NCBI RefSeq assembly: GCF_002097715.1
Contig: NZ_CP020737.1
Span: forward strand, 2,790,001 to 2,854,000
Direction of reading: 5' to 3'
DNA: 64,000 nt
From: Burkholderia ubonensis subsp. mesacidophila
Lineage (GTDB): Bacteria > Pseudomonadota > Gammaproteobacteria > Burkholderiales > Burkholderiaceae
The notes beneath the pieces were generated by a model. It was not told where the DNA came from, did not search any database, and saw only the letters and a program-made list of their open reading frames with translations. A program made the translations under genes and the position numbers. Shown here piece after piece: positions 9,147-20,404 of this stretch. Position 1 is the stretch's first letter. Each line of letters opens with the position of its first letter.

Positions 9147-10349
9147 ATGATGAGCGTCGAAGTCGAAGCCGCCCAGCACGTGGAGCAGGAATCCCTGTGG
9201 GCCTTTTTCAAGGTCGTCATGGGTATTTCCGCCGTGTCCTGGGGCGGGCTCGCGATGATGGCACAGCTCGAGCGCCGCTACGTCGAACGCCTGCAGCGCA
9301 TCGAGCCGCCCGCGTTCGGCGACATCGTGTCGCTGGCCTGGCTCATGCCCGGCCCGGTCGGCTGCAACGTCGCGATCCAGGTCGGCCAGACGCTGCACGG
9401 CCGCGTCGGCGCATGGATCGCCGGTTTCGCGAGCGTGCTGCCGTTCTTCGTGATGATGACGCTGTTCGCGGTCTTCTACCGCACGCCGCTCGTGCGCACG
9501 CTCGCCGCGCCCGTGATGCTCAACCACTTCAGCATGGTGCTCGCCGCGCTGATCGGCGTCACCTGGGTCAAGCAGTTGCGCACGCTGGTGCGCGCGCGGC
9601 TCGAGCAGGGGATCGCGGCGGTGTCGACGCTTCTGCTCGCGTTCGCGCACAGCCCCGCATCGTTCGTCGTGATCCTGTTCGCCGCGTTTGCCGCGGGCTG
9701 GCTGACCGGGCCGTCGCAGGACAACCGGGTCAACTTCACGCTGGCGAAGCGCGACCGCAAGCTGCTCGTCGTGCTCGCGGCGTTCGTCGCGCTGTTCGCG
9801 CTGCCGATTCCCGGCGACTACCAGGCGACGCTGCTGTGGCCGCGGCTCGCGGGCGCCGGCATGACGCTGTTCGGCGGCGGCTTTTCCGCGCTGCCGGTGC
9901 TGAAGGCGCTGTTCGTCACGCCCGAGACCGGCATCTCCGATCACGACTTCACGCTCGCGTTCGCGCTGTCGCCGGTGTCGCCGGGGCCGCTCCTGAACGT
10001 CGTGCCGTTTCTCGGCTACCTGACCGACGGCTGGCGCGGCGCGCTCCTCGCGACCGCCGCCCTGTTCATCCCGTCCGGCTGCCTCGTCGTGTTCGCGCAG
10101 CGCCACCTGTTCCGCCTCAGGCGCCATTCCCGCTTCGAGCACGGGATGCGGCTGCTGCGCGCGGCGACGACCGGGTTTCTCGTCGTCGCCGTCGTGAAGA
10201 TCCTGCACCGCGAACCGGCCGACCCCGTCTACTGGCTCACCGGCGCGTTCGCCACGCTGTGCTTCGCGCGCTTCAAGGTGCCCGTGTACGCGGTGTACGC
10301 CGCGGTCGCGATCGCGTGCGGCGCGTGGCTCTGGGCGGCCGCGCACTGA
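9147..10349 (+). CDS. chrA: ChrA-family chromate transporter
   Basis: A 400-residue inner-membrane protein with two homologous CHR halves. The first begins with ISAVSWGGLAMMAQLERRYV and contains AWLMPGPVGCNVAIQVGQ; the second contains GMTLFGGGFSALPVL and LSPVSPGPLLNVV. These Gly/Pro-rich repeats are diagnostic of the family, whose best-studied members export chromate. The length matches two-domain ChrA. No chrB or other chromate genes flank it, so a different anion substrate is possible. Two ATG codons stand in tandem at 9147; either may be used. Confidence 0.88.
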   Translation: MMSVEVEAAQHVEQESLWAFFKVVMGISAVSWGGLAMMAQLERRYVERLQRIEPPAFGDIVSLAWLMPGPVGCNVAIQVGQTLHGRVGAWIAGFASVLPFFVMMTLFAVFYRTPLVRTLAAPVMLNHFSMVLAALIGVTWVKQLRTLVRARLEQGIAAVSTLLLAFAHSPASFVVILFAAFAAGWLTGPSQDNRVNFTLAKRDRKLLVVLAAFVALFALPIPGDYQATLLWPRLAGAGMTLFGGGFSALPVLKALFVTPETGISDHDFTLAFALSPVSPGPLLNVVPFLGYLTDGWRGALLATAALFIPSGCLVVFAQRHLFRLRRHSRFEHGMRLLRAATTGFLVVAVVKILHREPADPVYWLTGAFATLCFARFKVPVYAVYAAVAIACGAWLWAAAH

Positions 10350-10367
10350 CCGCCGGCCGGGTGCGGG

Positions 10368-10805
10368 TCACGCGGCGACCCGCCGCGCGAGCCGGCGCGC
10401 CCGCAGGCTGTCGTACGCGAGGTTGAAGCAGAACGTGTAAGGCAGGAAGAACAGCACGATGCCGAGGTCGAGCAGCAGCGCCTCGACAAGGCCGATGCCC
10501 AGCCACCATGCGGCGAGCGGCACGACCATCGCGACCAGCCCCAGCTCGAATGCGACCGCGTGCGCGATCCGCAGGCCCACGTTGCGCACCCAGCCGAAGC
10601 GCCGCTCGAGCCGGTCGAACAGCGCGTTGAACGTCATGTTCCACGCCATCGCGATCAGCGACACCATCACCGTCAGCGCGCCGACGTGCGACACCGGCAT
10701 GTCCAGCAGCCACGCGCCGAGCGGCGCGCACAGCGCGATCGCGACCAGTTCGAACGTCAGCGCATGCACGAGCCGTTCCGTCACTGTTTTATTCGTGTGT
10801 TTCAT
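10368..10805 (-). CDS. PACE-family multidrug/biocide efflux transporter (AceI-like)
   Basis: A 145-residue protein made of two tandem bacterial transmembrane pair units, four helices in all. Each unit opens with an acidic residue in a helix: LTFELVAIAL near residue 18 and AVAFELGLVAM near 88. The first corresponds to the glutamate needed for proton-coupled export in AceI. Small PACE pumps export chlorhexidine and other biocides or polyamines. A LysR-family gene is divergently transcribed 112 bases away, the same arrangement as aceI with its activator AceR, so regulation by that protein is likely. Confidence 0.87.
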   Translation of the reverse strand: MKHTNKTVTERLVHALTFELVAIALCAPLGAWLLDMPVSHVGALTVMVSLIAMAWNMTFNALFDRLERRFGWVRNVGLRIAHAVAFELGLVAMVVPLAAWWLGIGLVEALLLDLGIVLFFLPYTFCFNLAYDSLRARRLARRVAA

Positions 10806-10866
10806 TGCAAATCTCGGGTCCGGTGTAATCCATGCCCGCCATTCTGATCGGCATGACCGGATGATT

Positions 10867-10894
10867 CCAATTGGTTATCATCGGTTTTTCCGAT
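10867..10894. promoter_or_regulatory. Candidate LysR operator between the PACE pump and its regulator
   Basis: The 112-base divergent intergenic region contains the palindrome CCAATTGG at 10867-10874 and an inverted repeat ATCGG/CCGAT at 10880-10894 around five T residues. LysR-type regulators bind imperfect dyads in such regions. The position just upstream of the regulator start fits an autoregulatory site, but this is inferred from position and symmetry only. Confidence 0.4.
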
Positions 10895-10917
10895 AGGACG
10901 ATGCCAGGAGCACCCGT

Positions 10918-11802
10918 ATGCGCCACGCCCCCGAAGCGTTGCTCGCGTTCACCGAAGCCGCGCTGCTCGGCTCCTTCACCGCCGCCGCGCGCAAGCTGGG
11001 CAAGCGCCAGTCGACGGTCTCGGAGGCGATCGCGAACCTCGAGATCGATCTCGGCGTGCAGCTGTTCGACCGCTCGACGCGCACGCCGACGCTGACCGAC
11101 GCCGGGCGCGCGCTGCTGCCGCAGGTGCAGCGTGCGCTGGAGGCCGGCGCGGCGATCGACCGCACCGCCGCGCGGCTCGCGCGCGGCGAGGAGGCGCGGC
11201 TGACGCTGGTGGTGTCCGACACCTACCAGTCGAAGCGCTACGAGGAGACGCTGACCGCGCTCGAACGGCGCTTCCCCGCGCTGGAGCTCGAATGCCAGAT
11301 CGCGGAACACGAGGACGTGCTGGACCTGATCCAGCAGGGCCGTGCGCAGCTCGGGCTGATGGCCGCGCGCGCGGCCTACCCCGCCGACATCGGCGCGGCG
11401 ACGATCGCGGAGGAGTCGGAGTTCGGCCTGTTCGTCGGGCGCCCGCACCCGCTCGCGGCGTCCGGCGACGCCGAGGTGCCGCATGCCGCGCTGCGCGATG
11501 CGCGCGAGTTGCGGCTCAACACGTATGCGATGCCGGACAAGCGCGGCGAAGAAGGCCGGATCGTCGCCGGCACGCACCGCTGGTCGGCGCCGAGCTACCT
11601 GATGCTGCTGGAGATGGCGGTACTGGGATTCGGATGGGCGGAACTGCCCCGCTGGATGGTCGAGCATTTCGCGCGCGACCGGCTGCGCGAGTTGCGCGCC
11701 CGCGGCTGGCCGCGTCGGGTACGGGTCGATGCGGTGTGGTCGCGCAGCCGGCCGCTCGGCCCCGCCGGCGCGTGGCTGCTCGACGCGATGCTCGCCGACT
11801 GA
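10918..11802 (+). CDS. LysR-family transcriptional regulator (of PACE pump)
   Basis: A 294-residue LysR regulator. Residues 1-60 are the winged helix-turn-helix (LLGSFTAAARKLGKRQSTVS, then EIDLGVQLFDRSTR), followed by a linker helix and a substrate-binding-like effector domain. The ATG at 10918 follows CCAGGAG. It is divergent from the PACE transporter gene, and AceR-type LysR regulators sense the drug or polyamine exported by the pump, so a role in inducing that gene is the simplest reading. Confidence 0.9.
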   Translation: MRHAPEALLAFTEAALLGSFTAAARKLGKRQSTVSEAIANLEIDLGVQLFDRSTRTPTLTDAGRALLPQVQRALEAGAAIDRTAARLARGEEARLTLVVSDTYQSKRYEETLTALERRFPALELECQIAEHEDVLDLIQQGRAQLGLMAARAAYPADIGAATIAEESEFGLFVGRPHPLAASGDAEVPHAALRDARELRLNTYAMPDKRGEEGRIVAGTHRWSAPSYLMLLEMAVLGFGWAELPRWMVEHFARDRLRELRARGWPRRVRVDAVWSRSRPLGPAGAWLLDAMLAD

Positions 11803-11826
11803 GCGGCGCGCAGCCGCGGGCCGCCG

Positions 11827-12285
11827 TCAGAAGCCGCGCGACAGCACGGCCGCGCCGATCGTCACGACGCCGAGCACGATATTGACGACGACGAGCAGGC
11901 GCACCGCGTTCACCGCACGCGCGCCGTCCGGCCAGTTCTGCGCCTGCACCGCTCGGCGGATGCGCGGAAACAGCGCGAACCGCACGTGGCCGAAGATCAG
12001 CATCATCACGACGCCGAGCCCCGCCATCGCGTGCAGCGCCCAGGTCGCGTGCGCGCCGCCGAACTGCATCAGCAGGAAGCCGCCGGTGAGCAGGATCACG
12101 ATCACCGACCCCGCGACCCAGTTGAAGAAGCGGCCGAACACGCCCTCGATCAGCGGCAGCCGCAGCTGCGGCGACAGGTCGGAAAGCGCCGGCCGCAGGC
12201 AGAAGTTGGCGAACACCATCCCGCCCACCCACACGGCGACGGCCAGCAGGTGAAGAAACAGCGCGACGGCGATTGCGTGGGACAT
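11827..12285 (-). CDS. CopD-like four-helix membrane protein
   Basis: A 152-residue integral membrane protein with four hydrophobic helices. It starts HAIAVALFLHLLAVAVWVGG, carrying the early His and WVGGM pattern of CopD-type and related haem- or copper-associated membrane proteins, and has a second conserved-looking His in TWALHAMAG. The Met at 12285 is preferred because AACAGG lies about nine bases upstream; a Met at 12294 is in frame but has no spaced ribosome site. It is convergent with the LysR gene. Function is unproven. Confidence 0.72.
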   Translation of the reverse strand: MSHAIAVALFLHLLAVAVWVGGMVFANFCLRPALSDLSPQLRLPLIEGVFGRFFNWVAGSVIVILLTGGFLLMQFGGAHATWALHAMAGLGVVMMLIFGHVRFALFPRIRRAVQAQNWPDGARAVNAVRLLVVVNIVLGVVTIGAAVLSRGF

Positions 12286-12424
12286 GGCGAACATCCTGTT
12301 ATGAGTTGAATACGGCGGACCAGCCGCGCGCGACATCGAGCGACGTTCGACAGGCGCGGCCACTCGCGGTTCAGGCCCGCGCTCAGATTTCACAATATTT
12401 TGCAAGTGCCGCGCGCCGCGCATG

Positions 12425-12462
12425 AAAAAGGCCGCACGCCCGCCGAAGCGGCCGTGCGGCCT
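12425..12462 (-). terminator. Rho-independent terminator of parC
   Basis: On the minus strand, ten-base arms (12453-12462 and 12429-12438, AGGCCGCACG/CGTGCGGCCT) enclose a loop with its own GCCG/CGGC stem and are followed by five U residues. It lies 23 bases after the parC stop. Confidence 0.85.
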
Positions 12463-12484
12463 GTGATGCCGCCGGAACGCGCGC

Positions 12485-14806
12485 TCAGCCGAGCAGCGGA
12501 CGCATCTCGGTGATGACCTTGAGCTTCGTGTCCGGCGCGCGGCCCTTGCGCGCGCGCTTGCCGACGTGCGGCGCGAGCGCCGCGTACGACAGCGTCTCGT
12601 CCATCGCCTTGCCGCCGCGGCCGGTGCCGATCAGCACGACGCCGGCCGGATCGATCGCGAGCGCCTGCACGAGCGTTTCCTTGTCGTCGAGCGCCATCAG
12701 GATCACGCCGCGGCCGCCGCCCGACAGCGTCTTCATCTCGTCCATGCCGAACACCAGCAGCCGGCCGCCGCTCGACAGGCACGCGACCTGCTTCGCGTTC
12801 GGCAGCACCGGCATCGGCGCGAGCGGCGCCGCGCCTTCGTCGATGGTCATGAACGCCTTGCCGGCCTTCACGCGGCTCACCATGTCGCCGACCTTCGCGA
12901 GGAAGCCGAAGCCGTTGCTCGACGCGAGCAGCAGTTGCTGATCGGCCGGCGCGGCGAAGTAATGCATCAGGTGGGTGCCGGATTCGAGCTCGATCAGCGA
13001 CGTGACGGGAACGCCGTCACCCCGCCCGCCCGGCAGCACCGACACGTCGACCGAATACACGCGGCCGCGGCTGCCCCACGCGATCAGGCGGTCCGGCGTG
13101 CGGCACTGGAACGCCGCGTACAGGCTGTCGCCGGCCTTGAACGAGAAGCCGGCCGGATCGAGCCCGTGGCCCTTCAGCGCACGCACCCAGCCCTTCTGCG
13201 ACACGACGACCGTCACCGGCTCGTCGACGACCTTCGCCTCGAACGTCGCGCGCTTTTCCTGCTGGATCAGCGTGCGGCGATCGTCGCCGTACTGCTTCGC
13301 ATCGGCCTCGATCTCCTTGATCATCAGCCGCTTCATCGCGCTTTCGTTCGCGAGCAGCTCCTCGAGCTTCGCCTTCTCGTCGCGCAGCGACTCGAGCTCC
13401 TTCTCGATCTTGATCTTCTCGAGCCGCGCAAGCTGACGCAGGCGGATTTCGAGGATGTCTTCGGCCTGGCGCTCGGAGAGGCCGAACGCGCTCATCAGCG
13501 CGGCCTTCGGCTCGTCCGACTCGCGGATGATGCGGATCACCTCGTCGATGTTGAGGAAGACGATCATCCGCCCTTCGAGGATGTGGATCCGGTCGTCGAC
13601 CTTGCCGAGACGGTGGCGGCAGCGGCGCGTCATCGTCAGCTGGCGGAACGTCACCCACTCGCGGAGGATCGTCAGCAGCCCCTTCTGGCCCGGCCGGCCG
13701 TCGGCGCCGATCATCACGAGGTTCAGCGTCGCGTTCGACTCGAGGCTCGTGTGCGCGAGCAGCGAATTCACAAACTCGGTCTGGTCGATCGTGCGCGACT
13801 TCGGCTCGAACACGAGCCGCACCGGCGCCTCCTTGCCCGACTCGTCGCGCACCGCGTCGAGCAGGTCGAGCATCGTCTTCTTCGTGTTGAGCTGCTCGGG
13901 CGTCAGCGTCTTCTTGCCGAGCTTCAGCTTCGGGTTGGTCAGCTCCTCGATTTCCTCGAGCACCTTCTGGCACGACGTGCTCGGCGGCAGCTCGGTGACG
14001 ACGAGCTGCCACTGGCCGCGCGCGAGATCCTCGATCTTCCAGCGCGCGCGCACCTTCAGGCTGCCGCGGCCGCTCTCGTAGGCCGTCGAGATTTCCGTGT
14101 CGCTCGAGATGATCTGGCCGCCGCCCGGGAAGTCCGGCCCGGGAATCAGCCCCATCAGCTCTGCGTGCGTGAGGTGCGGATGGCGGATCAGCGTGACCGC
14201 CGCCGCCGCGACTTCGCGCAGGTTGTGCGACGGGATTTCCGTCGCGAGACCGACCGCGATGCCCGACGCGCCGTTCAGCAGCACGAACGGCAGGCGGCCC
14301 GGCAGCAGCTTCGGCTCCTCGAACGAGCCGTCGTAGTTCGGCATGAAGTCGACCGTGCCCTGGTCGATCTCGTCGAGCAGCAGCTTCGAGATCGGCGTGA
14401 GCCGTGCTTCGGTGTACCGCATCGCCGCCGCGCCGTCGCCGTCGCGCGAGCCGAAGTTGCCCTGCCCGTCGATCAGCGGGTAGCGCAGCGAGAAGTCCTG
14501 CGCGAGACGCACGAGCGCGTCGTACGCGGACTGGTCGCCGTGCGGATGGTATTTACCGAGCACGTCGCCCACCACGCGCGCCGACTTCACCGGCTTCGCG
14601 TCGGGGCCGAGGCCCATTTCGTTCATCGCAAACAGGATGCGGCGCTGCACCGGCTTCTGGCCGTCGCAGACGTCCGGCAGCGCGCGGCCCTTCACCACGC
14701 TGACCGCGTAGCTGAGGTACGCCTGCTCCGCGTAGTTGCCGAGCGTCAGCGCGTCGCCCGAGGGCGCGTCCGACCCGGTAAAGAGATCGGGAGTGTTGTC
14801 GTCCAT
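12485..14806 (-). CDS. parC: DNA topoisomerase IV subunit A
   Basis: A 773-residue ParC, the DNA-breaking subunit that with ParE decatenates daughter chromosomes. The winged-helix region has the catalytic tyrosine at 131 in [12 protein letters not shown]. The quinolone-resistance region reads [16 protein letters not shown], with Gln 92 at the position of E. coli Ser80 and Asp 96 at that of Glu84. A coiled coil around residues 430-500 and a beta-pinwheel C-terminal domain follow. parE lies 58 bases upstream on the same strand, so the two form an operon, ended by the hairpin at 12425-12462. The alternative, GyrA, is unlikely because of length, partner and the C-terminal region. Confidence 0.96.
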   Translation of the reverse strand: MDDNTPDLFTGSDAPSGDALTLGNYAEQAYLSYAVSVVKGRALPDVCDGQKPVQRRILFAMNEMGLGPDAKPVKSARVVGDVLGKYHPHGDQSAYDALVRLAQDFSLRYPLIDGQGNFGSRDGDGAAAMRYTEARLTPISKLLLDEIDQGTVDFMPNYDGSFEEPKLLPGRLPFVLLNGASGIAVGLATEIPSHNLREVAAAAVTLIRHPHLTHAELMGLIPGPDFPGGGQIISSDTEISTAYESGRGSLKVRARWKIEDLARGQWQLVVTELPPSTSCQKVLEEIEELTNPKLKLGKKTLTPEQLNTKKTMLDLLDAVRDESGKEAPVRLVFEPKSRTIDQTEFVNSLLAHTSLESNATLNLVMIGADGRPGQKGLLTILREWVTFRQLTMTRRCRHRLGKVDDRIHILEGRMIVFLNIDEVIRIIRESDEPKAALMSAFGLSERQAEDILEIRLRQLARLEKIKIEKELESLRDEKAKLEELLANESAMKRLMIKEIEADAKQYGDDRRTLIQQEKRATFEAKVVDEPVTVVVSQKGWVRALKGHGLDPAGFSFKAGDSLYAAFQCRTPDRLIAWGSRGRVYSVDVSVLPGGRGDGVPVTSLIELESGTHLMHYFAAPADQQLLLASSNGFGFLAKVGDMVSRVKAGKAFMTIDEGAAPLAPMPVLPNAKQVACLSSGGRLLVFGMDEMKTLSGGGRGVILMALDDKETLVQALAIDPAGVVLIGTGRGGKAMDETLSYAALAPHVGKRARKGRAPDTKLKVITEMRPLLG

Positions 14807-14864
14807 CTGAAATCCGTATTCGTAGGTGGCGCGAGTCAGGACCGGGCGTCACGCCCGGCCGCGC

Positions 14865-16847
14865 TCAAATATCCGCTTCGACCTCGTTGCCCTTTTCCTC
14901 GAGCCAGCCGCGCCGTGCGGCCGCCTCGCCCTTGCCCATCAGCATCGTCATCCGCGCGACGGTCGACTCGTAGTCGAGCTCGCCGAGCTTCACCGGCATC
15001 AGGCGGCGGGTGTCGGGGTTCATCGTCGTGTCCCACAGCTGCTCGGCGCTCATTTCGCCGAGACCCTTGAAGCGGCTGATGCTCCACTGGGTCTCGCGCA
15101 CGCCGTCCTTGCGCAGCTTGTCGAGGATCGCTTCGAGCTCGCCTTCGTCGAGCGCGTACAGCTTCTGCGCGGCCTTCTTGCCGCGCGCCGGCGCGTCGAC
15201 GCGGAACAACGGCGGACGCGCGACGCACACGTGGCCGCGCTCGATCAGCTGCGGGAAGTGCTTGAAGAACAGCGTGAGCAGCAGCACCTGGATGTGCGAG
15301 CCGTCGACGTCCGCGTCCGACAGGATGCAGATCTTGCCGTAGCGCAGGTTCGACAGGTCGACGCTTTCGTCCGGGCTGTGCGGATCGACGCCGATCGCGA
15401 CCGAGATGTCGTGCACCTCGTTGTTCGCGAACAGGCGGTCGCGCTCGGTTTCCCAGGTGTTCAGCACCTTGCCGCGCAGCGGCAGGATCGCCTGGTATTC
15501 CTTGTCGCGGCCCATCTTCGCGGAGCCGCCCGCCGAGTCGCCCTCGACGAGGAACAGCTCGTTGCGCGTGATGTCCTCGGTCTCGCAGTCGGTCAGCTTG
15601 CCGGGCAGCACCGCGACACCCGAGCTCTTGCGCTTCTCGACCTTCTGGCCCGCGCGGGTGCGCGCCTGCGCCTGCTTGATCACCAGCTCGGCGAGCTTCT
15701 TGCCGTGCTCGACGTGCTGGTTCAGCCACAGCTCGAGCGCGGGGCGCGAGAACGACGACACGAGCTTCACCGCGTCGCGGCTGTTCAGGCGCTCCTTGAT
15801 CTGGCCTTGGAACTGCGGATCGAGCACCTTCGCGGACAGCACGAACGACACGCGCGCGAACACGTCTTCCGCGAGCAGCTTCACGCCCTTCGGCTGCAGG
15901 TTGTGCAGCTCGACGAAGCTCTTCACCGCCTGGTAGAGGCCGTCGCGCAGGCCGGATTCGTGCGTGCCGCCGGCCGGCGTCGGGATCAGGTTCACGTACG
16001 ACTCGCGCACGAGCGAGCCTTCCTCGCTCCACGCGACGACCCACGACGCGCCCTCGCCTTCGGCGAACGTGTCGTCGCCCGAACGCGAATCGGCGAAGCG
16101 CTCGCCCTCGAACAGCGGGATCAGCAGCTCGCTGCCGTTCATCTCGTCGAGCAGGTAGCCGCGCAGGCCGTCCTCGTACTTCCAGGTCTGCCGTTCGCCC
16201 GACTTCTCGTTGACGAGCACGACCTCGACGCCCGGCAGCAGCACGGCCTTCGAGCGCAGCAGGCGCTGCAGCTCGCCGAGCGGCAGGTTCGGCGAATCGA
16301 AGTATTTCGGATTCGGCCAGACCTGCACGCGCGTGCCGGACTTCTTCTCGCCGCGGCCCGCGGCCTGCGTGGACAGCGGCTTCACGACGTCGCCTTCCGC
16401 AAAGCCGAGCCCGGCGATCTTGCCGTCGCGCCAGACGGTCACGTCGAGGCGCGTCGCGAGCGCGTTCGTCACCGACACGCCGACGCCGTGCAGGCCGCCC
16501 GAGAACGTATACGCGCCGCCCGCGGCCTTGTCGAACTTGCCGCCCGCGTGCAGGCGCGTGAACACGATCTCGACGACCGGCACGCCTTCTTCCGGGTGCA
16601 GGCCGAACGGAATGCCGCGGCCGTCGTCCTCGACGGACACCGAATGGTCGGCATGCAGCGTCACCGTGATCTGCTTGCCGTAGCCGCCGAGCGCCTCGTC
16701 CGATGCGTTGTCGATGACTTCCTGGATGATGTGCAGCGGATTCTCGGTACGGGTGTACATGCCGGGCCGCTGCTTGACCGGCTCGAGGCCCTTGAGCACC
16801 TTGATCGATGCTTCGCTATAGGCCGCGCTGGGCTTCTTCGTTGACAT
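14865..16847 (-). CDS. parE: DNA topoisomerase IV subunit B
   Basis: A 660-residue ParE, the ATPase subunit. It has the GHKL ATP-binding motifs EVIDNASDEAL near residue 46, VEDDGRGIP near 76 and GGLHGVGVSVTNAL near 118, and the TOPRIM segment LFLVEGDSAGGSA plus DADVDGSHI in the second half. The length is that of ParE rather than the longer proteobacterial GyrB. It is the first gene of the parE-parC operon. The 250 bases upstream, toward 17096, hold no gene and should contain its promoter; I could not fix one with confidence. Confidence 0.96.
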   Translation of the reverse strand: MSTKKPSAAYSEASIKVLKGLEPVKQRPGMYTRTENPLHIIQEVIDNASDEALGGYGKQITVTLHADHSVSVEDDGRGIPFGLHPEEGVPVVEIVFTRLHAGGKFDKAAGGAYTFSGGLHGVGVSVTNALATRLDVTVWRDGKIAGLGFAEGDVVKPLSTQAAGRGEKKSGTRVQVWPNPKYFDSPNLPLGELQRLLRSKAVLLPGVEVVLVNEKSGERQTWKYEDGLRGYLLDEMNGSELLIPLFEGERFADSRSGDDTFAEGEGASWVVAWSEEGSLVRESYVNLIPTPAGGTHESGLRDGLYQAVKSFVELHNLQPKGVKLLAEDVFARVSFVLSAKVLDPQFQGQIKERLNSRDAVKLVSSFSRPALELWLNQHVEHGKKLAELVIKQAQARTRAGQKVEKRKSSGVAVLPGKLTDCETEDITRNELFLVEGDSAGGSAKMGRDKEYQAILPLRGKVLNTWETERDRLFANNEVHDISVAIGVDPHSPDESVDLSNLRYGKICILSDADVDGSHIQVLLLTLFFKHFPQLIERGHVCVARPPLFRVDAPARGKKAAQKLYALDEGELEAILDKLRKDGVRETQWSISRFKGLGEMSAEQLWDTTMNPDTRRLMPVKLGELDYESTVARMTMLMGKGEAAARRGWLEEKGNEVEADI

Positions 16848-17096
16848 AGGCGCTGATGTTCGTCATTCATCGGGACGTTGTCCACACCTCGTGTGGATAA
16901 CGTCGTGGACAAAACGTTGAGTTCCGTAAAAAAGCGAATCGAAACAACGGTGTGCTTGGACTGCTCCGAAAGCGGGCGCGCGGCGTACGCCGCAAGCGCC
17001 CGAAACGGGCCGTATTCTACTGGTTCCGCGCGGCGCGCCATCGGACGAAAAGCGCGGCGGCGCCTGTGGCGCGCGCTCGCGACTGGCCGCCCTGCG

Positions 17097-19043
<1,947 letters not shown>

Positions 19044-19240
19044 GGGGAAGACGGCGAAGAGAAGTCGGAAGCGCTCATTGTACCGGTGGCGGACGCCGCC
19101 GCCGGTCTGGCCGAACGGATGATGCCGCAAGACCGGCCGTGCAGGCCGGTTGGCGGCCGCCGCGCAATGGCGGCGGGTGCCGGAGGGCCGGTGCAGGCCC
19201 TCTCGCGCGGACGGCCAGGCCACCCGCGCGGGTGCGCCAC

Positions 19241-19648
19241 TTACTGGGCGTTGACGACGATGGTCTGGCTCAGCTCGGGACCGTACGACCGGTGGACGCC
19301 GTCGCCGAACTGCAGCGTCAGCGTGTGCCGGCCCGGCGGCAACCGGATGTCGGTTTCGGTCTGGGCCTTGCCGTAGTGCAGCGACTGTTCGCCCATGGGA
19401 ATCACGTCGCCCTTCGTAATCGGCCGGCCGTCGATCAGCAAGTGGTGGTGACCGGTATTCGGCGTCATGTCGCCGGCCTGCCGGAGCTGCATGTCGCCTT
19501 CGAGACCGAACTTCACGTGCACGGGGGTCCGCACCGTCGCACCTTCCGCCGGCTCGACGAAATACACGCGCGACTCGGCCCGCGCGATCGTGGCAACGGC
19601 CATCGCCGCCACGCACACTGCACCTGCGATCCACTTCTCGTTGAGCAT
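19241..19648 (-). CDS. DUF4399-type periplasmic protein
   Basis: A 135-residue exported protein. A signal peptide covers about residues 1-26 (IAGAVCVAAMAVATIARAES). The mature part, with the histidine cluster TGHHHLLID, GEQSLHYGKAQTE and LPPGRHTLTLQFGD, has the look of DUF4399 proteins, small immunoglobulin-like domains of unknown role. The start at 19648 follows AGGAGA six bases upstream; the longer open frame to 19735 has no ribosome site. The 197 bases between it and uup hold no gene. Confidence 0.8.
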   Translation of the reverse strand: MLNEKWIAGAVCVAAMAVATIARAESRVYFVEPAEGATVRTPVHVKFGLEGDMQLRQAGDMTPNTGHHHLLIDGRPITKGDVIPMGEQSLHYGKAQTETDIRLPPGRHTLTLQFGDGVHRSYGPELSQTIVVNAQ

Positions 19649-19847
19649 CGGTTTCTCCTGATGATTGGACAGCCCGGGAAGCATACACCGCACGTACGGC
19701 GCGCGTGTCCCGGTCGCATTGTTCGCGATGCGCACGTTTAAAACGACGTTGCGGCGGCGTTCGACGAAATTCCGGTACCATTGCGCGTTTCGTCCGCCGG
19801 CCGGGCCGCGGACGGCATCACCCTGATTTCAATATCGTGAGCGCAAC

Positions 19848-20030
19848 ATGAGCGAAGTGACCGAATATCAAAGCTGGGTCTGCCTGATTTGCGGGTGGGT
19901 CTATAACGAGGCGGAAGGGCTGCCCGACGAGGGCATCGCGCCCGGCACCCGCTTCGCCGACATTCCCGCCGACTGGCGCTGCCCGCTGTGCGACGTGGGC
20001 AAGGACGACTTCGTCGTCGTCGACTTCTGA
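19848..20030 (+). CDS. rubA: Rubredoxin
   Basis: A 60-residue electron carrier with the two iron-binding knuckles CLICGWVY near residue 12 and CPLCDVGKD near 45, four cysteines in all, and the conserved acidic middle (GLPDEGIAPGTRFADIP). Rubredoxins pass electrons to alkane hydroxylases or oxygen-detoxifying partners. Its partner reductase is not nearby. It sits just upstream of tRNA-Arg. Confidence 0.94.
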   Translation: MSEVTEYQSWVCLICGWVYNEAEGLPDEGIAPGTRFADIPADWRCPLCDVGKDDFVVVDF

Positions 20031-20040
20031 TCGCGCAACG

Positions 20041-20079
20041 CGTTCGCGCGCACACGGATTCCGTGTGCCGACGCGAACG
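20041..20079. repeat. Long imperfect hairpin between rubredoxin and tRNA-Arg
   Basis: Outer arms CGTTCGCG (20041-20048) and CGCGAACG (20072-20079) flank inner arms CACACGG (20051-20057) and CCGTGTG (20061-20067). It begins ten bases after the rubredoxin stop and probably ends or insulates that transcript, although no U run follows. The tRNA promoter lies directly downstream. Confidence 0.5.
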
Positions 20080-20094
20080 CACGTTTGCTATACT
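20066..20094 (+). promoter_or_regulatory. Probable promoter of tRNA-Arg
   Basis: A good -10 hexamer TATACT at 20089-20094 is followed by the GC-rich stretch CTGCGCGC, a discriminator typical of stringently controlled stable-RNA promoters. The -35 region at 20066-20071 is weak. Transcription would start near 20101, leaving a leader of about 54 bases. Confidence 0.5.
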
Positions 20095-20154
20095 CTGCGC
20101 GCTGTCCACACCGCTGTCCGGTTCGCGCCGCGCGCGACACGCCGGATCCGCAGG

Positions 20155-20229
20155 CTCCCCGTAGTTCAATGGATAGAACAAGCGCCTCCTAAGCGCTAGA
20201 TACAGGTTCGATTCCTGTCGGGGGGACCA
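20155..20229 (+). tRNA. tRNA-Arg (anticodon CCT)
   Basis: All arms can be drawn. Acceptor 20155-20161 pairs with 20219-20225 (one T-G pair); D arm GTTC/GAAC; anticodon stem AGCGC/GCGCT (20181-20197) with loop CTCCTAA, giving anticodon CCT at 20188-20190; T arm ACAGG/CCTGT with loop TTCGATT; discriminator A and encoded CCA at 20227-20229. It reads AGG codons. A P4-type integrase gene begins 176 bases downstream, so the 3' part of this tRNA is the attachment site and probably now comes from the element. Confidence 0.95.
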
Positions 20230-20264
20230 AATATCCTCCAAAGTTTCACCAGCTTCGCCACAAG

Positions 20265-20297
20265 AACCCCGTCACGCTTGGCTGTGCGGGGTTTTTT
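20265..20297 (+). terminator. Terminator after tRNA-Arg
   Basis: Arms AACCCCG (20265-20271) and CGGGGTT (20287-20293), with an extra CAC/GTG inner stem, are followed by six T residues. It ends the tRNA transcript and lies inside the inserted element. A second terminator of similar design lies beyond the right end of the element at 30125-30158. Confidence 0.8.
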
Positions 20298-20328
20298 GTT
20301 GCAAACTTCCACCAGCGACCACCAGTGG

Positions 20329-20392
20329 AAACAACCCCCGTCTTGGGGTTGTTTTGGGGGCTTCGCAAAACACCCCCGTCAAACAACCCCCG
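20329..20392. repeat. Left-end cluster of AAACAACCCCCG motifs (candidate integrase arm sites)
   Basis: Copies are AAACAACCCCCG at 20329-20340 and 20381-20392, the reverse form GGGGTTGTTTT at 20345-20355, and the variant AAAACACCCCCG at 20367-20378. They lie between the attachment site and the integrase start. The same motif recurs at the right end of the element. Short repeats near both ends, outside the core site, are what arm-type binding sites of tyrosine integrases look like. Confidence 0.55.
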
Positions 20393-20404
20393 AGGCACCA
20401 GTAC

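Noticed and set aside
13017..14012. Frameshifted or split parC suggested by overlapping frames
   Set aside because: The parC frame is open without a break over its full normal length with all expected motifs.
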